Shown in pieces: positions 22,940 through 31,592 of a stretch of DNA of 64,000 nucleotides. Position 1 is the stretch's first letter. The number at the start of each line of letters is the position of its first letter. The notes below the pieces were generated by a model. The model ran no database searches and was not told the DNA's origin. It worked only from the letters and a program-made list of their open reading frames with translations. Source of the DNA: Ardenticatenales bacterium (lineage in GTDB: Bacteria; Chloroflexota; Anaerolineae; Promineifilales; Promineifilaceae); NCBI GenBank assembly GCA_020634515.1, contig JACKBL010000001.1:930001-994000 (forward strand). Reading direction: 5' to 3'. The translations under genes were made by a program, and so were the position numbers.

Positions 22940-25404
22940 CTTGGGACAGCGGTTTGCGTGTCGGGAGCGGGGGGGAGGGTTGATGCCGGCAATTGCAACG
23001 TAAAAGTCGATCCTGCGCCCAACTCGCTTTCCACCCACACCTGGCCCCCATGCGCTTCGGCAATCGAACGCACGATGGCCAGCCCCAGGCCGTTGCCTTC
23101 TACGGAATGTGACGTTTGGACGCGATAGAAGCGGTCGAAAATGAAAGGCATATCAGAGTGAGGAATGCCGATCCCCTTGTCCTGCACCTGTACCAACACC
23201 GCACCATTGGCCGAATAGGCGTGGATGATGACTTCGGAATTGGCGGGAGAGTATTTGATGGCGTTGTCCACCAGGTTGCCAATGGCCTGGCGCAATTGCA
23301 TGGGATCGGCAGAAATGGGTGGAATAATCTCCGCTGCCTTCAGGCGCAGCGTGATGTTCTTGAGGATAGCATTTCCTTGCAAATCCGCCAGCACATCGCG
23401 CAATGTGTCGTGTACCTGGCACAACTGTCGCGCCTGGTTGATGCGTGCGTTGATCCGCGCCAGGTCGAGCAGGTCATTGAGCATAGTCAACATGTGGGTG
23501 GATGCGTTGCCAATGTAGGTCGCGTATCGTCGCTGAACGTCGGGAAGGTGGCCGGAATCGCGCAACAGGCTGGCAAACTCAATGATCGATGCCAGGGGAG
23601 CGCGCATGTCGTGGGAAATGGTGGTGAAGAGGTCTGATTTGATGGTGGCAATGTGGTGCAGGGTGGTGATGTCTTGCATGATGAGTACCCGCCCGTAACC
23701 GGGAATGGGGCCTAACATGCACAGCCAGACGGTTTCATCGGGCATTTCGATTTGTAGCTGGCAACTGCCGGCATCTGTTAGTGGCTGTACGATAAATTGG
23801 GCCAGTTCCGCAAAATGCACCACTTGTTCTACCGGCTGCCCCACTACCTGGGAAGTCAGGTCCAGACGCGCCCGCGCTTCTCGATTGAGCAGCAGAACAC
23901 GCTGCCGGGTGTCAATGATCATGATCGGGCTGGTGCTGTATTCCAGGGTAGCCGCTAATTGGCGCTGCCGCGAGTGCGCCTGTTTATAGAGCAGGGCATT
24001 GGCTACGGCCACGGCCAACGCCGTGGCGATGAAGATGGCCCGTTCGACATCTTGGGTATGGAAAGGCGCAGAGCGCTTATTCACGAGTTCCAAAGCGCCA
24101 ATGATCCGCTGCCGAAATACCAGGGGAACGCAGAGCAGGGAGCGGGTAGAAAACCCCGTGATGTCATCAATAGCGGGGTGGTGCAGCGGATGGTTACGGG
24201 CATCGTTTGTATAAATCCACTTTCCCGTGCGCACCGTGTAGCCCACGAGTCCTTTGTTGAGGGGGACTTCGATCTTGCTCATGAGGCCCGTGGTCACACC
24301 GACGCTGGCCAGTACCCGCAGCGAGCGGCGCGATTCGTTTAGCAGCCAGATGGAGGAGGCTTCGATGTCCCACAAGGCATGGACGCGGTGGATGGCCTGC
24401 CGGAGCACTTGTTTCAGGTCGAGCGAGGAGGTGATGCCGCGGGTTAATTCCGCCAGGGTGCGGGCTTCCGTCTGGTCCGTACTCGGTTGGGTGGACTGGT
24501 CTGCTCTGGCGCGCGTCTGCTGCATTGCGCCAACGATGAATCCGGACAGCATTTTCAGCAGGGATTGTTGTTGTTCGCTGAAGCTGCGTGGGGTGGTGCG
24601 GTTGACGACGGCGAGAATGCCCAGGACGGGTGTCTCTCCCAGGGGGACGGCCAGGATGGCGCGCGCGGCGTAAGCTTCGGTGAGCAGGATGCCTGTCCCG
24701 GAGAAGGCGGATTGTCGCCACGTTTTTCCTTGTAGCACGTCGGCCAGGTTTGGGGCGTGCGTGGGTTGGATGAGTGCCGGCATTTCCGTGAACTGGCTGT
24801 TTGTGTAGGTGAATGCCGGCATTTCATTCCCCACCACCAGCCACATCACCCCCTCTTCCGCCTGTGTCAGATGCACCGCCGCCGCCAATCCTCGCCGAAT
24901 CACCTCTTGCATCTCTAACGGCCCCGCCAGCGCCTGCCCAATGCGCAGAAGCTGCTTCATCTCTTGCAGCCGTTGGCTCATCTCCGCGTTTGCCTGCCGC
25001 AGTTGCGTCAATTGCGCCTCGCCTGCGCCGGGCTGCGCCTGGCTCAACACCCGTTGCAACGTTTCCCGCACCTCGTCTGTCGTAAATGGCTTGATCAGGT
25101 AGTCGCGCGCGCCCAGGCGGAATGCGGTAATGGCGCTTTTTTCCGACCCGTACCCTGTCATCAAGACCACGGGCACGCGAATGGAGAGCTGCGCCAGCCG
25201 TTGCAACACGTCCAGCCCGGTCATTTCCGGCAGATTGAGGTCGAGCAGCACCAGATCAGGCTGATGGCGCTGGATCATCGCCACCCCGGCGCGTCCATCA
25301 AATGCAGCCAGGGAGCGGTAGCCAAATGCCGGCAACAAATGCTCCGTCAGGTGTTTGACGATCTCACGGCTGTCGTCTATCACCAAAATCAACTCATTGC
25401 TCAT
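22936..25404 (-). CDS. Hybrid sensor histidine kinase with N-terminal receiver
   Basis: An 822-residue cytosolic signalling protein. Domain order is receiver (LVIDDS, LLDLNLPEMTG with the phospho-Asp, LIKPF), a short coiled coil, two GAF domains (about 160-300 and 325-480), a PAS-like domain, HisKA (TTISHDMRAPLASIIEF) and HATPase (DNAIKYSP, DKGIGIPHSD, GNGLGLAIVRSIAEAHGG). No membrane segment is visible, so the stimulus is probably cytoplasmic, or a receiver-relayed signal. There is no adjacent response regulator with a DNA-binding domain. Its stop overlaps the thioesterase start. Confidence 0.93.
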   Translation of the reverse strand: MSNELILVIDDSREIVKHLTEHLLPAFGYRSLAAFDGRAGVAMIQRHQPDLVLLDLNLPEMTGLDVLQRLAQLSIRVPVVLMTGYGSEKSAITAFRLGARDYLIKPFTTDEVRETLQRVLSQAQPGAGEAQLTQLRQANAEMSQRLQEMKQLLRIGQALAGPLEMQEVIRRGLAAAVHLTQAEEGVMWLVVGNEMPAFTYTNSQFTEMPALIQPTHAPNLADVLQGKTWRQSAFSGTGILLTEAYAARAILAVPLGETPVLGILAVVNRTTPRSFSEQQQSLLKMLSGFIVGAMQQTRARADQSTQPSTDQTEARTLAELTRGITSSLDLKQVLRQAIHRVHALWDIEASSIWLLNESRRSLRVLASVGVTTGLMSKIEVPLNKGLVGYTVRTGKWIYTNDARNHPLHHPAIDDITGFSTRSLLCVPLVFRQRIIGALELVNKRSAPFHTQDVERAIFIATALAVAVANALLYKQAHSRQRQLAATLEYSTSPIMIIDTRQRVLLLNREARARLDLTSQVVGQPVEQVVHFAELAQFIVQPLTDAGSCQLQIEMPDETVWLCMLGPIPGYGRVLIMQDITTLHHIATIKSDLFTTISHDMRAPLASIIEFASLLRDSGHLPDVQRRYATYIGNASTHMLTMLNDLLDLARINARINQARQLCQVHDTLRDVLADLQGNAILKNITLRLKAAEIIPPISADPMQLRQAIGNLVDNAIKYSPANSEVIIHAYSANGAVLVQVQDKGIGIPHSDMPFIFDRFYRVQTSHSVEGNGLGLAIVRSIAEAHGGQVWVESELGAGSTFTLQLPASTLPPAPDTQTAVPR

Positions 25405-25486
25405 CCGTCTACTGGGGCGTGCAAAAATAAAAGATCACGGGCCGCGAATGTGCCCTGCCGGCCGAATTATAGCATACCGCCCCTTC

Positions 25487-25514
25487 TTGACACGTCCCCT
25501 GCCCATACTATACT
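25487..25514 (+). promoter_or_regulatory. Probable housekeeping promoter upstream of hutU
   Basis: TTGACA (25487-25492) and TATACT (25509-25514) are separated by 16 bases. A second TTGACA at 25514-25519 may form an overlapping promoter with ATTATG at 25537. It would give hutU a leader of nearly 190 bases that contains the hairpin at 25639-25686. Confidence 0.55.
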
Positions 25515-25638
25515 TGACATGTAGCATGAGTTACGAATTATGAAGATGTTTTTCGTCCCTCGTCATTCGGCCTTTCTAATCTTCCAGGAGACTTCACCGG
25601 CTGCCGCCGACCACCATGAATGAAAATGGTGCGCCATC

Positions 25639-25686
25639 GTAGCCCGATTTTCCAAATCGGGCGGGCGATTTGGAAAATCGCCCTAC
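25639..25686 (+). promoter_or_regulatory. Long hairpin in the hutU leader
   Basis: Arms 25639-25659 and 25666-25686 pair over 21 bp with one mismatch (core GATTTTCCAAATCG against CGATTTGGAAAATC), around a six-base loop. It ends a few bases before the hutU ribosome-binding site. No T-run follows, so it is more likely an mRNA-stability or translation element, or a dispersed repeat, than a terminator. Confidence 0.55.
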
Positions 25687-25708
25687 ATTTTCGAAGGAGT
25701 AATATCAC

Positions 25709-27355
25709 ATGAAACGCATTGTCCGCGCTCCGGTTGGCACCGAACTGCACTGCAAAGGATGGTTGCAGGAGGCCGCCTACCGCATGTTGCAAAACAACCT
25801 CGACCCCGAAGTCGCCGGCGACCCCGAACACCTCATCGTCTACGGCGGACGGGGGCGCGCCGCCCGCAATTGGGATGCATTTGACGCCATTCTTGAATCG
25901 CTGCGCCAACTTGAGAATGATGAAACGCTGCTCGTGCAAAGCGGCAAGCCTGTTGCCGTTTTCCGCACCCATGCCGATGCCCCTCGCGTCCTCATTGCCA
26001 ACTCCAACATTGTGCCTCACTGGGCTACCCAGGAAAATTTCGATAAATGGGAAGCTGAAGGGCTGATCATGTATGGGCAAATGACGGCGGGAAGCTGGAT
26101 TTACATTGGCACGCAGGGTATTTTGCAAGGCACATATGAAACATTTGCCGCCGCGGCGCGGCAAGCGGGCTGGCCCTCCTTGCGCGGCAAATGGGTTCTT
26201 ACTGCCGGACTGGGGGAAATGGGCGGCGCGCAGCCCCTGGCCGTGACCATGAACGAAGGCGTGGGGCTGATTGTGGAAGTAGACGATTGGCGTGCCAACC
26301 GCCGCCTGGAACATCGCTACATCGACGAAGTGGCCGAAGACCTGGATGAGGCGCTGAAACGGGTGCAGTATTACGTGGAATGCCGGCAGCCCCGCTCCAT
26401 TGGCCTCATTGGCAACGCCGCCACGATCTTTCCCGAATTAGCGCGGCGCAACCTCATTCCCGATATCGTCACCGACCAGACCTCGGCGCACGATCCGCTC
26501 GCTTATTTCCCGCACCACCTTTCCTTTGCCGATGGGCGCGAATTGCGTGACCGCGATCCCGCCGCTTTTCAGGCGCTTTCCATGGAATCGATGGCGCAGC
26601 AGTGCGCGGCAATGGTGGAAATGCAGCGGCGCGGAGCGATTGTGTTTGACTATGGCAATAACCTGCGCCAGCGGGCGTTTGATCATGGCGTCGCCGACGC
26701 ATTTAGCTACCCCGGCTTTATTCCCGCTTACATTCGTCCGCTCTTTTGCGAAGGCAAGGGGCCATTCCGTTGGGTAGCCCTCAGCGGCGACCCGGAGGAT
26801 ATTTATGCCACGGACCGCGCTATTCTGGAACTCTTCCCGGACGATGAACCGCTGCATCGCTGGATCAAGATGGCGCAAGAGCAGGTGCATTTTCAGGGAT
26901 TGCCGGCACGAATTTGCTGGCTGGGATACGGTGAACGCGCGCGTGCCGGACTGAAGTTCAACGAACTGGTTGCCAGCGGCGTCGTCAAAGCCCCCATCGT
27001 CATTGGCCGCGACCACCTCGACGCCGGTTCCGTCGCCAGCCCCAACCGCGAAACGGAACGCATGCGCGACGGCTCCGACGCCATTGCCGACTGGCCCATC
27101 CTCAACGCCCTGGTCAATGCCGTCAGCGGGGCTACCTGGGTTAGCTTCCACCACGGCGGCGGCGTCGGCATTGGCTACAGCCTGCACGCCGGCCAGGTCA
27201 TCGTTGCGGATGGCACACCCGCCGCTGCCGCCCGCCTCCAGCGCGTTCTCACCGTTGATCCCGGCATGGGGGTCGCCCGCCACGTTGATGCCGGCTACGA
27301 AAGAGCCATCGAAGTCGCCCGCGAACGCGGCGTCAAAATTCCCATGCTCCATTAG
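25709..27355 (+). CDS. hutU: Urocanate hydratase
   Basis: NAD-containing enzyme of histidine degradation that converts urocanate to imidazolonepropionate. The 548 residues include WEAEGLIMYGQMTAGSWIYI, LTAGLGEMGGAQPLAVTM, TDQTSAHDPL and the late SFHHGGGVGIGYSLHAGQ. Length and motifs match the family throughout. GAAGGAGT precedes the ATG. No hutH, hutI or formiminoglutamate enzyme is nearby, so the pathway genes are dispersed or the window holds only one of them. Confidence 0.97.
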   Translation: MKRIVRAPVGTELHCKGWLQEAAYRMLQNNLDPEVAGDPEHLIVYGGRGRAARNWDAFDAILESLRQLENDETLLVQSGKPVAVFRTHADAPRVLIANSNIVPHWATQENFDKWEAEGLIMYGQMTAGSWIYIGTQGILQGTYETFAAAARQAGWPSLRGKWVLTAGLGEMGGAQPLAVTMNEGVGLIVEVDDWRANRRLEHRYIDEVAEDLDEALKRVQYYVECRQPRSIGLIGNAATIFPELARRNLIPDIVTDQTSAHDPLAYFPHHLSFADGRELRDRDPAAFQALSMESMAQQCAAMVEMQRRGAIVFDYGNNLRQRAFDHGVADAFSYPGFIPAYIRPLFCEGKGPFRWVALSGDPEDIYATDRAILELFPDDEPLHRWIKMAQEQVHFQGLPARICWLGYGERARAGLKFNELVASGVVKAPIVIGRDHLDAGSVASPNRETERMRDGSDAIADWPILNALVNAVSGATWVSFHHGGGVGIGYSLHAGQVIVADGTPAAAARLQRVLTVDPGMGVARHVDAGYERAIEVARERGVKIPMLH

Positions 27356-27411
27356 CAGGTGTGACGCACTTTCCCCGTACGTCGTACTGGACTCTGGCGT
27401 TCTTGGAGTGG

Positions 27412-27458
27412 AGGCTTCAGCCGGCCCATATATGGGGTTTGACCCGGCTAAAGCCTCG
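27412..27458. repeat. Nested inverted repeat downstream of hutU
   Basis: Outer arms GAGGCTTCAGCCGG (27412-27425) and CCGGCTAAAGCCTC (27445-27458) pair with one mismatch, and the loop contains the palindrome CCCATATATGGG. A related half-element (GGAGGTTTCCGCCGGCCCA) is at 39232-39250. Probably a REP-like element or a transcript end. Confidence 0.5.
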
Positions 27459-27580
27459 ATTCCGCTCACCCTATATGGATTTCGCCAGACGCGAGGTCGT
27501 ACCTTAAATCAATCCCAACCAGCCACGACTAACCACCAATTGACCATTAACTACCAGCAATTGACCACGTTCGCCCAATT

Positions 27581-27976
27581 ATGAGTACCTACTATCGGGT
27601 CAATATCCTTGAAGAACGACTGCAAGAGCTGATCGAAAACGTCCCTGGTTTGCAGGGAGCCGTCATTGTCAGCTCCGAAGGGTTCGTCGTGGCGGCTTAT
27701 CCCTATGAACTTGGCGACGAGAGCGGTGCCACCAATATGCCACAGATTGCCGCCCTGGCGGCCACGCTCATTGCCCTGGGGGAGACAACGCTGGCGCGGC
27801 TGGGACGCGGAGCCGTTGAGCGGCTCCTGGTTGAAGGCGAGCTAGGCGCCATCGTGGTTTACCCGATCAACGGCACCGCCGCGTTGTCCGCCCTCCTAAA
27901 CAAGGATGCGAAGGTTGGCCTGACGCTTCTGGCTGTAGCCCGCGCCGCGGACAATATCGGAAAAATTCTTCTTTGA
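27581..27976 (+). CDS. Roadblock/LC7-domain protein
   Basis: A 131-residue cytosolic protein. The segment LIENVPGLQGAVIVSSEGFV is the typical roadblock helix-strand start, followed by LAATLIALGETTLARLGRG and ELGAIVVYPING. Such proteins usually act with small MglA-like GTPases or in sensor clusters. No GTPase gene is adjacent. The ATG at 27581 lacks a strong Shine-Dalgarno sequence. Confidence 0.85.
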   Translation: MSTYYRVNILEERLQELIENVPGLQGAVIVSSEGFVVAAYPYELGDESGATNMPQIAALAATLIALGETTLARLGRGAVERLLVEGELGAIVVYPINGTAALSALLNKDAKVGLTLLAVARAADNIGKILL

Positions 27977-28021
27977 GACATTGAGCGCGTGAAATTGGTC
28001 CAATCTCCCAATCATCTAGCA

Positions 28022-28052
28022 TCAAAACAACTTCCGGGAAGGTGGTCGTGAA
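28022..28052 (+). repeat. Dispersed intergenic repeat B, copy 2
   Basis: Matches the minus strand of 7767-7800 with two mismatches over 31 bases, including the central CTTCCGGGAAGG. It sits just after a single ATTGGTCCAATC element at 27994-28005. Confidence 0.6.
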
Positions 28053-28495
28053 AGTGACCCATTGGAGGAAGCCCGACGACGATTTTCTGTACACATGGTT
28101 GGAATTCCTTGCCAGGCGCGGAAATACAGCATGGCACGCCGTTAGGAACGGAAACGAAAGAAGACGGCGAAGTTGTTTCCTTACCGTTCCTTCTAACTGA
28201 CGACGCAATTCCCTGCTTTATTTTTCGTCAGTCCTTAACAAGAATGCCGTGCACCCTGCCAAAATGTCCTGCTTTACGTAAAAATCAATCCGTGCTATAT
28301 TATGGTCAACTCTTGAGCAGGGTGAGCAATTTTATGTCGTTGATCCAATAACAGATGGGCATTTTTAGAATCTGATCGGGTGTTGAAGATGAAGCAGCCA
28401 TTTACGGAATACCCGGTTATTTTCCGGTAAATTGGACCAACCGTGATGACACAGCAGACGTGTGGATTGCCATGAAGGAACTATGTTCCTGAACC
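28047..28495 (+). pseudogene. Possible decayed coding remnants
   Basis: No intact gene spans 27977-28531. Short stretches in different plus frames read like protein. One frame gives VTHWRKPDDDFLYTWLEF (about 28053-28106), another LEQGEQFYVVDPITDGHF (about 28312-28353), and a third EDEAAIYGIPGYFPVNW followed by TNRDDTADVWIAMKELCS (about 28382-28490). Together they suggest one or two genes broken by frameshifts. I do not recognise the family. This is an impression from residue composition. Confidence 0.3.
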
Positions 28496-28531
28496 GTCGA
28501 GTTATCCTTGAACGTAGGAGGCGAGGTAGAG

Positions 28532-29563
28532 ATGTCACATCCTTTTTTGAAGAAGCTGTTTGCACTGTTTGTTATCCTCATGTTGGTGCTGGTGGCGTGT
28601 GAGCGTCCGTTGCAGCAGCCCAGCACCCCGACGGATGTTGCGCCCACGAGCGAAACGACCGGTGAGCAGGCAGGCGAAGAAGTAGCCGCGCCTGCCGCCG
28701 GAGAAGAAGCGGCAGGCGAAGTTGCTCCGGCTGAAGGGGAAGTCGCGCCCGCCGAGGGTGAGGCCGCGCCCGCCGAAGGGGAAGCTGCCGGTGAATCTCC
28801 GCGTCCTGGCGACGAAGCCGCGCCCGCCGAAGGCGAAGCCGCGCCCGCCGAGGGTGAAGCCGCGCCCGCCGAGGGCGAAGCCGCGCCCGCCGAGGGCGAA
28901 GCCGCGCCCGCCGAAGGCGAAGCCGCGCCCGCCGAGGGTGAAGCCGCGCCCGCCGAGGGTGAAGCCGCGCCCGCCGAAGGCGAAGCCGCGCCCGCCGAGG
29001 GTGAAGCCGCGCCCGCCGAGGGTGAAGCCGCGCCCGCCGAGGGTGAAGCCGTTGCCGCTCCAACTGCCCGCCCCGAGACGCATACCGTGGCTCAGGGTGA
29101 GAGTCTTTACCAGATCGGGCTGAAATATGGATTGTCCTGGGTGGTTTTGGCGCAGTACAACAACTTGCCTAATGCCAATCGTATTGAAGCGGGTCAGGTG
29201 CTGCGCATCCCGCCGCTTAATGAGCCGGCCGCGCCGACTCTGGAAGAGACCACGTACACGGTTCAGGCGGGTGACAACCTTTTCCGCATAGGGCTGGCAT
29301 ACGGCATTAGCTGGGTGCAGATTGCCGAAGCCAACGGAATTGTGAATCCGAACCAGATCGTGGTGGGGCAGGTTCTGAAAATCCCCGCCAACGCTCCCGG
29401 CATTGCCCCTGAGTTTGTGCACAAAGTGGAGCCGGGCGAAACGCTGTTTTTGATCTCACTGCGTTATGGCGTCGTGTGGACGACGATTGCGGAGAAGAAC
29501 AACATTACGGCTCCTTACGTGATTTATCCAGGGCAGGAACTGGTGATTCCAGGTGGGAACTAA
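28532..29563 (+). CDS. LysM-domain lipoprotein with AAPAEGE repeats
   Basis: A 343-residue exported lipoprotein. The signal segment FALFVILMLVLVAC ends in a lipobox cysteine. A long acidic, Ala/Pro/Glu/Gly-rich region follows, then three LysM domains (starting at HTVAQGESLYQIGLKYGL, YTVQAGDNLFRIGLAYGI and HKVEPGETLFLISLRYGV). LysM binds peptidoglycan or other GlcNAc polymers. The linker probably spans or extends from the envelope. The ATG at 28532 has GAGGTAGAG upstream. The repeat tract is likely variable in length. Confidence 0.9.
   Translation: MSHPFLKKLFALFVILMLVLVACERPLQQPSTPTDVAPTSETTGEQAGEEVAAPAAGEEAAGEVAPAEGEVAPAEGEAAPAEGEAAGESPRPGDEAAPAEGEAAPAEGEAAPAEGEAAPAEGEAAPAEGEAAPAEGEAAPAEGEAAPAEGEAAPAEGEAAPAEGEAAPAEGEAVAAPTARPETHTVAQGESLYQIGLKYGLSWVVLAQYNNLPNANRIEAGQVLRIPPLNEPAAPTLEETTYTVQAGDNLFRIGLAYGISWVQIAEANGIVNPNQIVVGQVLKIPANAPGIAPEFVHKVEPGETLFLISLRYGVVWTTIAEKNNITAPYVIYPGQELVIPGGN
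28817..29047 (+). repeat. 21-bp coding minisatellite
   Basis: Eleven head-to-tail copies of a 21-base unit (GCCGCGCCCGCCGAGGGTGA plus A), differing only at one or two silent positions, encode AAPAEGE. Degenerate units extend upstream to about 28730. The near-identity of units indicates recent slippage or recombination. Confidence 0.92.
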
Positions 29564-29573
29564 TGTCATTTAT

Positions 29574-29647
29574 CTTCCCGGAAGCTGCACGCTTCCGGGA
29601 AGGTTTGAAACTGTCCGGTAATGGCTTTCCGACGCGGAAAGCCATTA
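29574..29647 (+). terminator. Twin 12-bp hairpins between the LysM gene and thrC
   Basis: The first hairpin is CTTCCCGGAAGC with a five-base loop (29574-29602). The second is TAATGGCTTTCC with a five-base loop (29619-29647). Both stems are perfect 12-mers. Neither has a T-run on the plus strand, so termination is uncertain. The second overlaps the thrC ribosome-binding region closely and could affect translation. Confidence 0.5.
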
Positions 29648-29660
29648 CTCAGAGGTGTGT

Positions 29661-30716
29661 ATGGTCTGGCAAGGTGTATTAGAAGCGTACCGACCATTGC
29701 TGCCGTTTGCCGACGATGTGCGTATCGTGACGCTGCATGAGGGGAACACGCCACTTATTGAGGCGCGGAACCTGGCGCGGACGCTGGCTCCAGGGGCGGG
29801 GATGCGGCTGTTTTTGAAGTATGAGGGGGTCAATCCTACGGGATCCTTCAAGGATCGAGGGATGACGGCGGCGATTACGCAGGCTGTGCATGAGGGCGCG
29901 CGGGCGGTTATTTGCGCCAGCACGGGGAACACGGCGGCCAGCGCCGCGGCGTATGCGGCGCGTGCCGGTTTGCGCTGTGTGGTGTTGGTTCCTGAGGGGA
30001 AGATTGCCCTGGGGAAGCTGGCGGCGTGTCTGGCTTATGGGGCGGAGGTAGTCAGCATCGCCGGGTCTTTTGATGATGGCTTGACGATGGTGCGGGAGAT
30101 TGCGGAGCGGCAGCCGATTGCGTTGGTGAATTCCATCAATCCGTGGCGGTTGGAGGGGCAGAAGACGGGCGCGTTTGAGATTTGCGATCAGTTGGGGGGG
30201 CGGGCGCCGGATTGGCACTGTTTGCCGGTGGGGAATGCCGGCAACATCTCCGCCTACTGGATGGGTTACAAACAGTATGACCGGGGCTGGCCACGCCTTC
30301 TGGGGGGACAGGCAGAAGGGGCTGCGCCCATTGTGCGCGGGCACGTCGTCGCTAATCCGGAGACGATTGCGACGGCCATTCGCATTGGCAATCCCGCACG
30401 CTGGCAGCAGGCATTGGCGGCGCTGGACGAATCCGATGGTCAGATCACGGCTGTCAGCGACGCGGACATACTGGAAAGCTGGCGGTTGTTGGCGCGTCTG
30501 GAAGGGGTGTTCGTGGAGCCTGCTTCGGCCACGGGGGTGGCGGCATTGAAGCAGCAAATTGCCAGGGGAGAGATTGATCCGACGGGCAAGACGGCGGTGT
30601 GCGTGCTCACGGGGCATGGGTTGAAGGACCCGGACACGGCGTTGGCTCAAGCTTCGTTACCGCGGGCGATGCCGGCAAATACCGATGCCCTCGAAGCCTA
30701 CCTCATGGAAAAATAG
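29661..30716 (+). CDS. thrC: Threonine synthase
   Basis: PLP enzyme converting O-phosphohomoserine to threonine. The 351 residues include the PLP-lysine motif NPTGSFKDRGMT (K64), ASTGNTAASAAAYAARAG, and PVGNAGNISAYWMGY, the phosphate-binding loop. EPASATGVAALK and VCVLTGHGLKDPD follow. Length fits the short-form thrC of many bacteria. AGAGG is five bases upstream of the ATG; an in-frame GTG two codons earlier is less likely. It converges with the SH3 protein gene. Confidence 0.93.
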   Translation: MVWQGVLEAYRPLLPFADDVRIVTLHEGNTPLIEARNLARTLAPGAGMRLFLKYEGVNPTGSFKDRGMTAAITQAVHEGARAVICASTGNTAASAAAYAARAGLRCVVLVPEGKIALGKLAACLAYGAEVVSIAGSFDDGLTMVREIAERQPIALVNSINPWRLEGQKTGAFEICDQLGGRAPDWHCLPVGNAGNISAYWMGYKQYDRGWPRLLGGQAEGAAPIVRGHVVANPETIATAIRIGNPARWQQALAALDESDGQITAVSDADILESWRLLARLEGVFVEPASATGVAALKQQIARGEIDPTGKTAVCVLTGHGLKDPDTALAQASLPRAMPANTDALEAYLMEK

Positions 30717-30723
30717 AAACGCC

Positions 30724-31560
30724 TCACGGTGTGATAACCAGATACGCCAACCGCACCCAACCGGTGGTTCCGTCCAACGTGCTGATCTCCTGCCAGAGGG
30801 CGCCCGTCTGGTTCGCGTGGCCGGGCAGCACCAGCACCGTGTCTTGATCCTGCAAAATGACCAGCGGCGTACCGCCCGGCGTGCGGCGCAGCCACAGCGT
30901 GCTGCCGCGCGTCTCCACGGTCGCCGTTTGCCCGCTTATGGGCGTGGGCGTTAGCGAGGGGGTGGGGGTGATGGTGGGCGTGGGGCTGGTTGTAGGCGTA
31001 GGGGATGCGGTGGCGGTGGCCGTGTGCGTGGCTGTGGGTGTGGGGGTGCTTGTGGCCGAGGGTGCGGGCGTACCCAACGCATTGGCAGTGGCGGACGGCA
31101 GCGGCGTGGGGGTGACAGAGGGGGGGCGGTTGGTGGCGCTGGCCGACTGGGTGGCGTCAAACGTGGGGGTGACGGTGGCCGGGCGTGGCAGGGGGGCGTC
31201 AAACGCGCCGCTCACGGGTGTGCCCGGCGTATTCGTGGGCAAGGGGACGGTGAGGGTGAAGGTGGCGTTTGCCACGCTTTGGGCGGGGGTGGCGGTGACG
31301 ACGATGACGATGGGTGTGCCGGCATTGCCGGCATTTCGCGAATCCAAAGGAACGCCCGCCAGGAAAAAACCAAACGTCAGCAAAAGGAGCGCCAGAGCGT
31401 ATCCCGTGAGCGCGCGTACGCGCTCACCCAGGCGCGCGTCGTACAGATTAAAACGGCGGGCCAGGCGCGGGGATTGCGCCACCAAGGAGAGGGTGATGGC
31501 GATGAGCGCGCCCACGGCGGACAGGCCCATGCCCCATAAAGTCCAGTTCGGAAAACTCAT
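30724..31560 (-). CDS. Membrane protein with Thr/Pro-rich linker and SH3-like domain
   Basis: A 278-residue protein. Two hydrophobic helices lie near the N-terminus (about 10-27 and 50-70). A long low-complexity linker rich in Thr, Pro, Ala and Ser follows (about 85-215), and an SH3b-like domain is C-terminal (TVETRGSTLWLRRTPGG, TGWVRLAYLV). The SH3b domain probably sits outside the membrane and may bind the cell wall. Such linkers are common in Chloroflexota secreted proteins. A -10 box lies only eight bases before the ATG. Confidence 0.8.
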   Translation of the reverse strand: MSFPNWTLWGMGLSAVGALIAITLSLVAQSPRLARRFNLYDARLGERVRALTGYALALLLLTFGFFLAGVPLDSRNAGNAGTPIVIVVTATPAQSVANATFTLTVPLPTNTPGTPVSGAFDAPLPRPATVTPTFDATQSASATNRPPSVTPTPLPSATANALGTPAPSATSTPTPTATHTATATASPTPTTSPTPTITPTPSLTPTPISGQTATVETRGSTLWLRRTPGGTPLVILQDQDTVLVLPGHANQTGALWQEISTLDGTTGWVRLAYLVITP

Positions 31561-31568
31561 TGGTGGGA

Positions 31569-31592
31569 TTATAGCGAGTTTGCCGGTTTGGG
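31569..31592 (-). promoter_or_regulatory. Candidate leaderless promoter of the SH3 protein gene
   Basis: On the minus strand TATAAT (31574-31569) lies eight bases before the ATG at 31560, so transcription would begin at or next to the start codon. No Shine-Dalgarno sequence is present, and TTGTGC lies about 18 bases upstream as a possible -35 box. Confidence 0.5.

Noticed and set aside
28730..29047. Repeat array considered as CRISPR
   Set aside because: Units are contiguous 21-mers in frame with no spacers, inside a lipoprotein gene.
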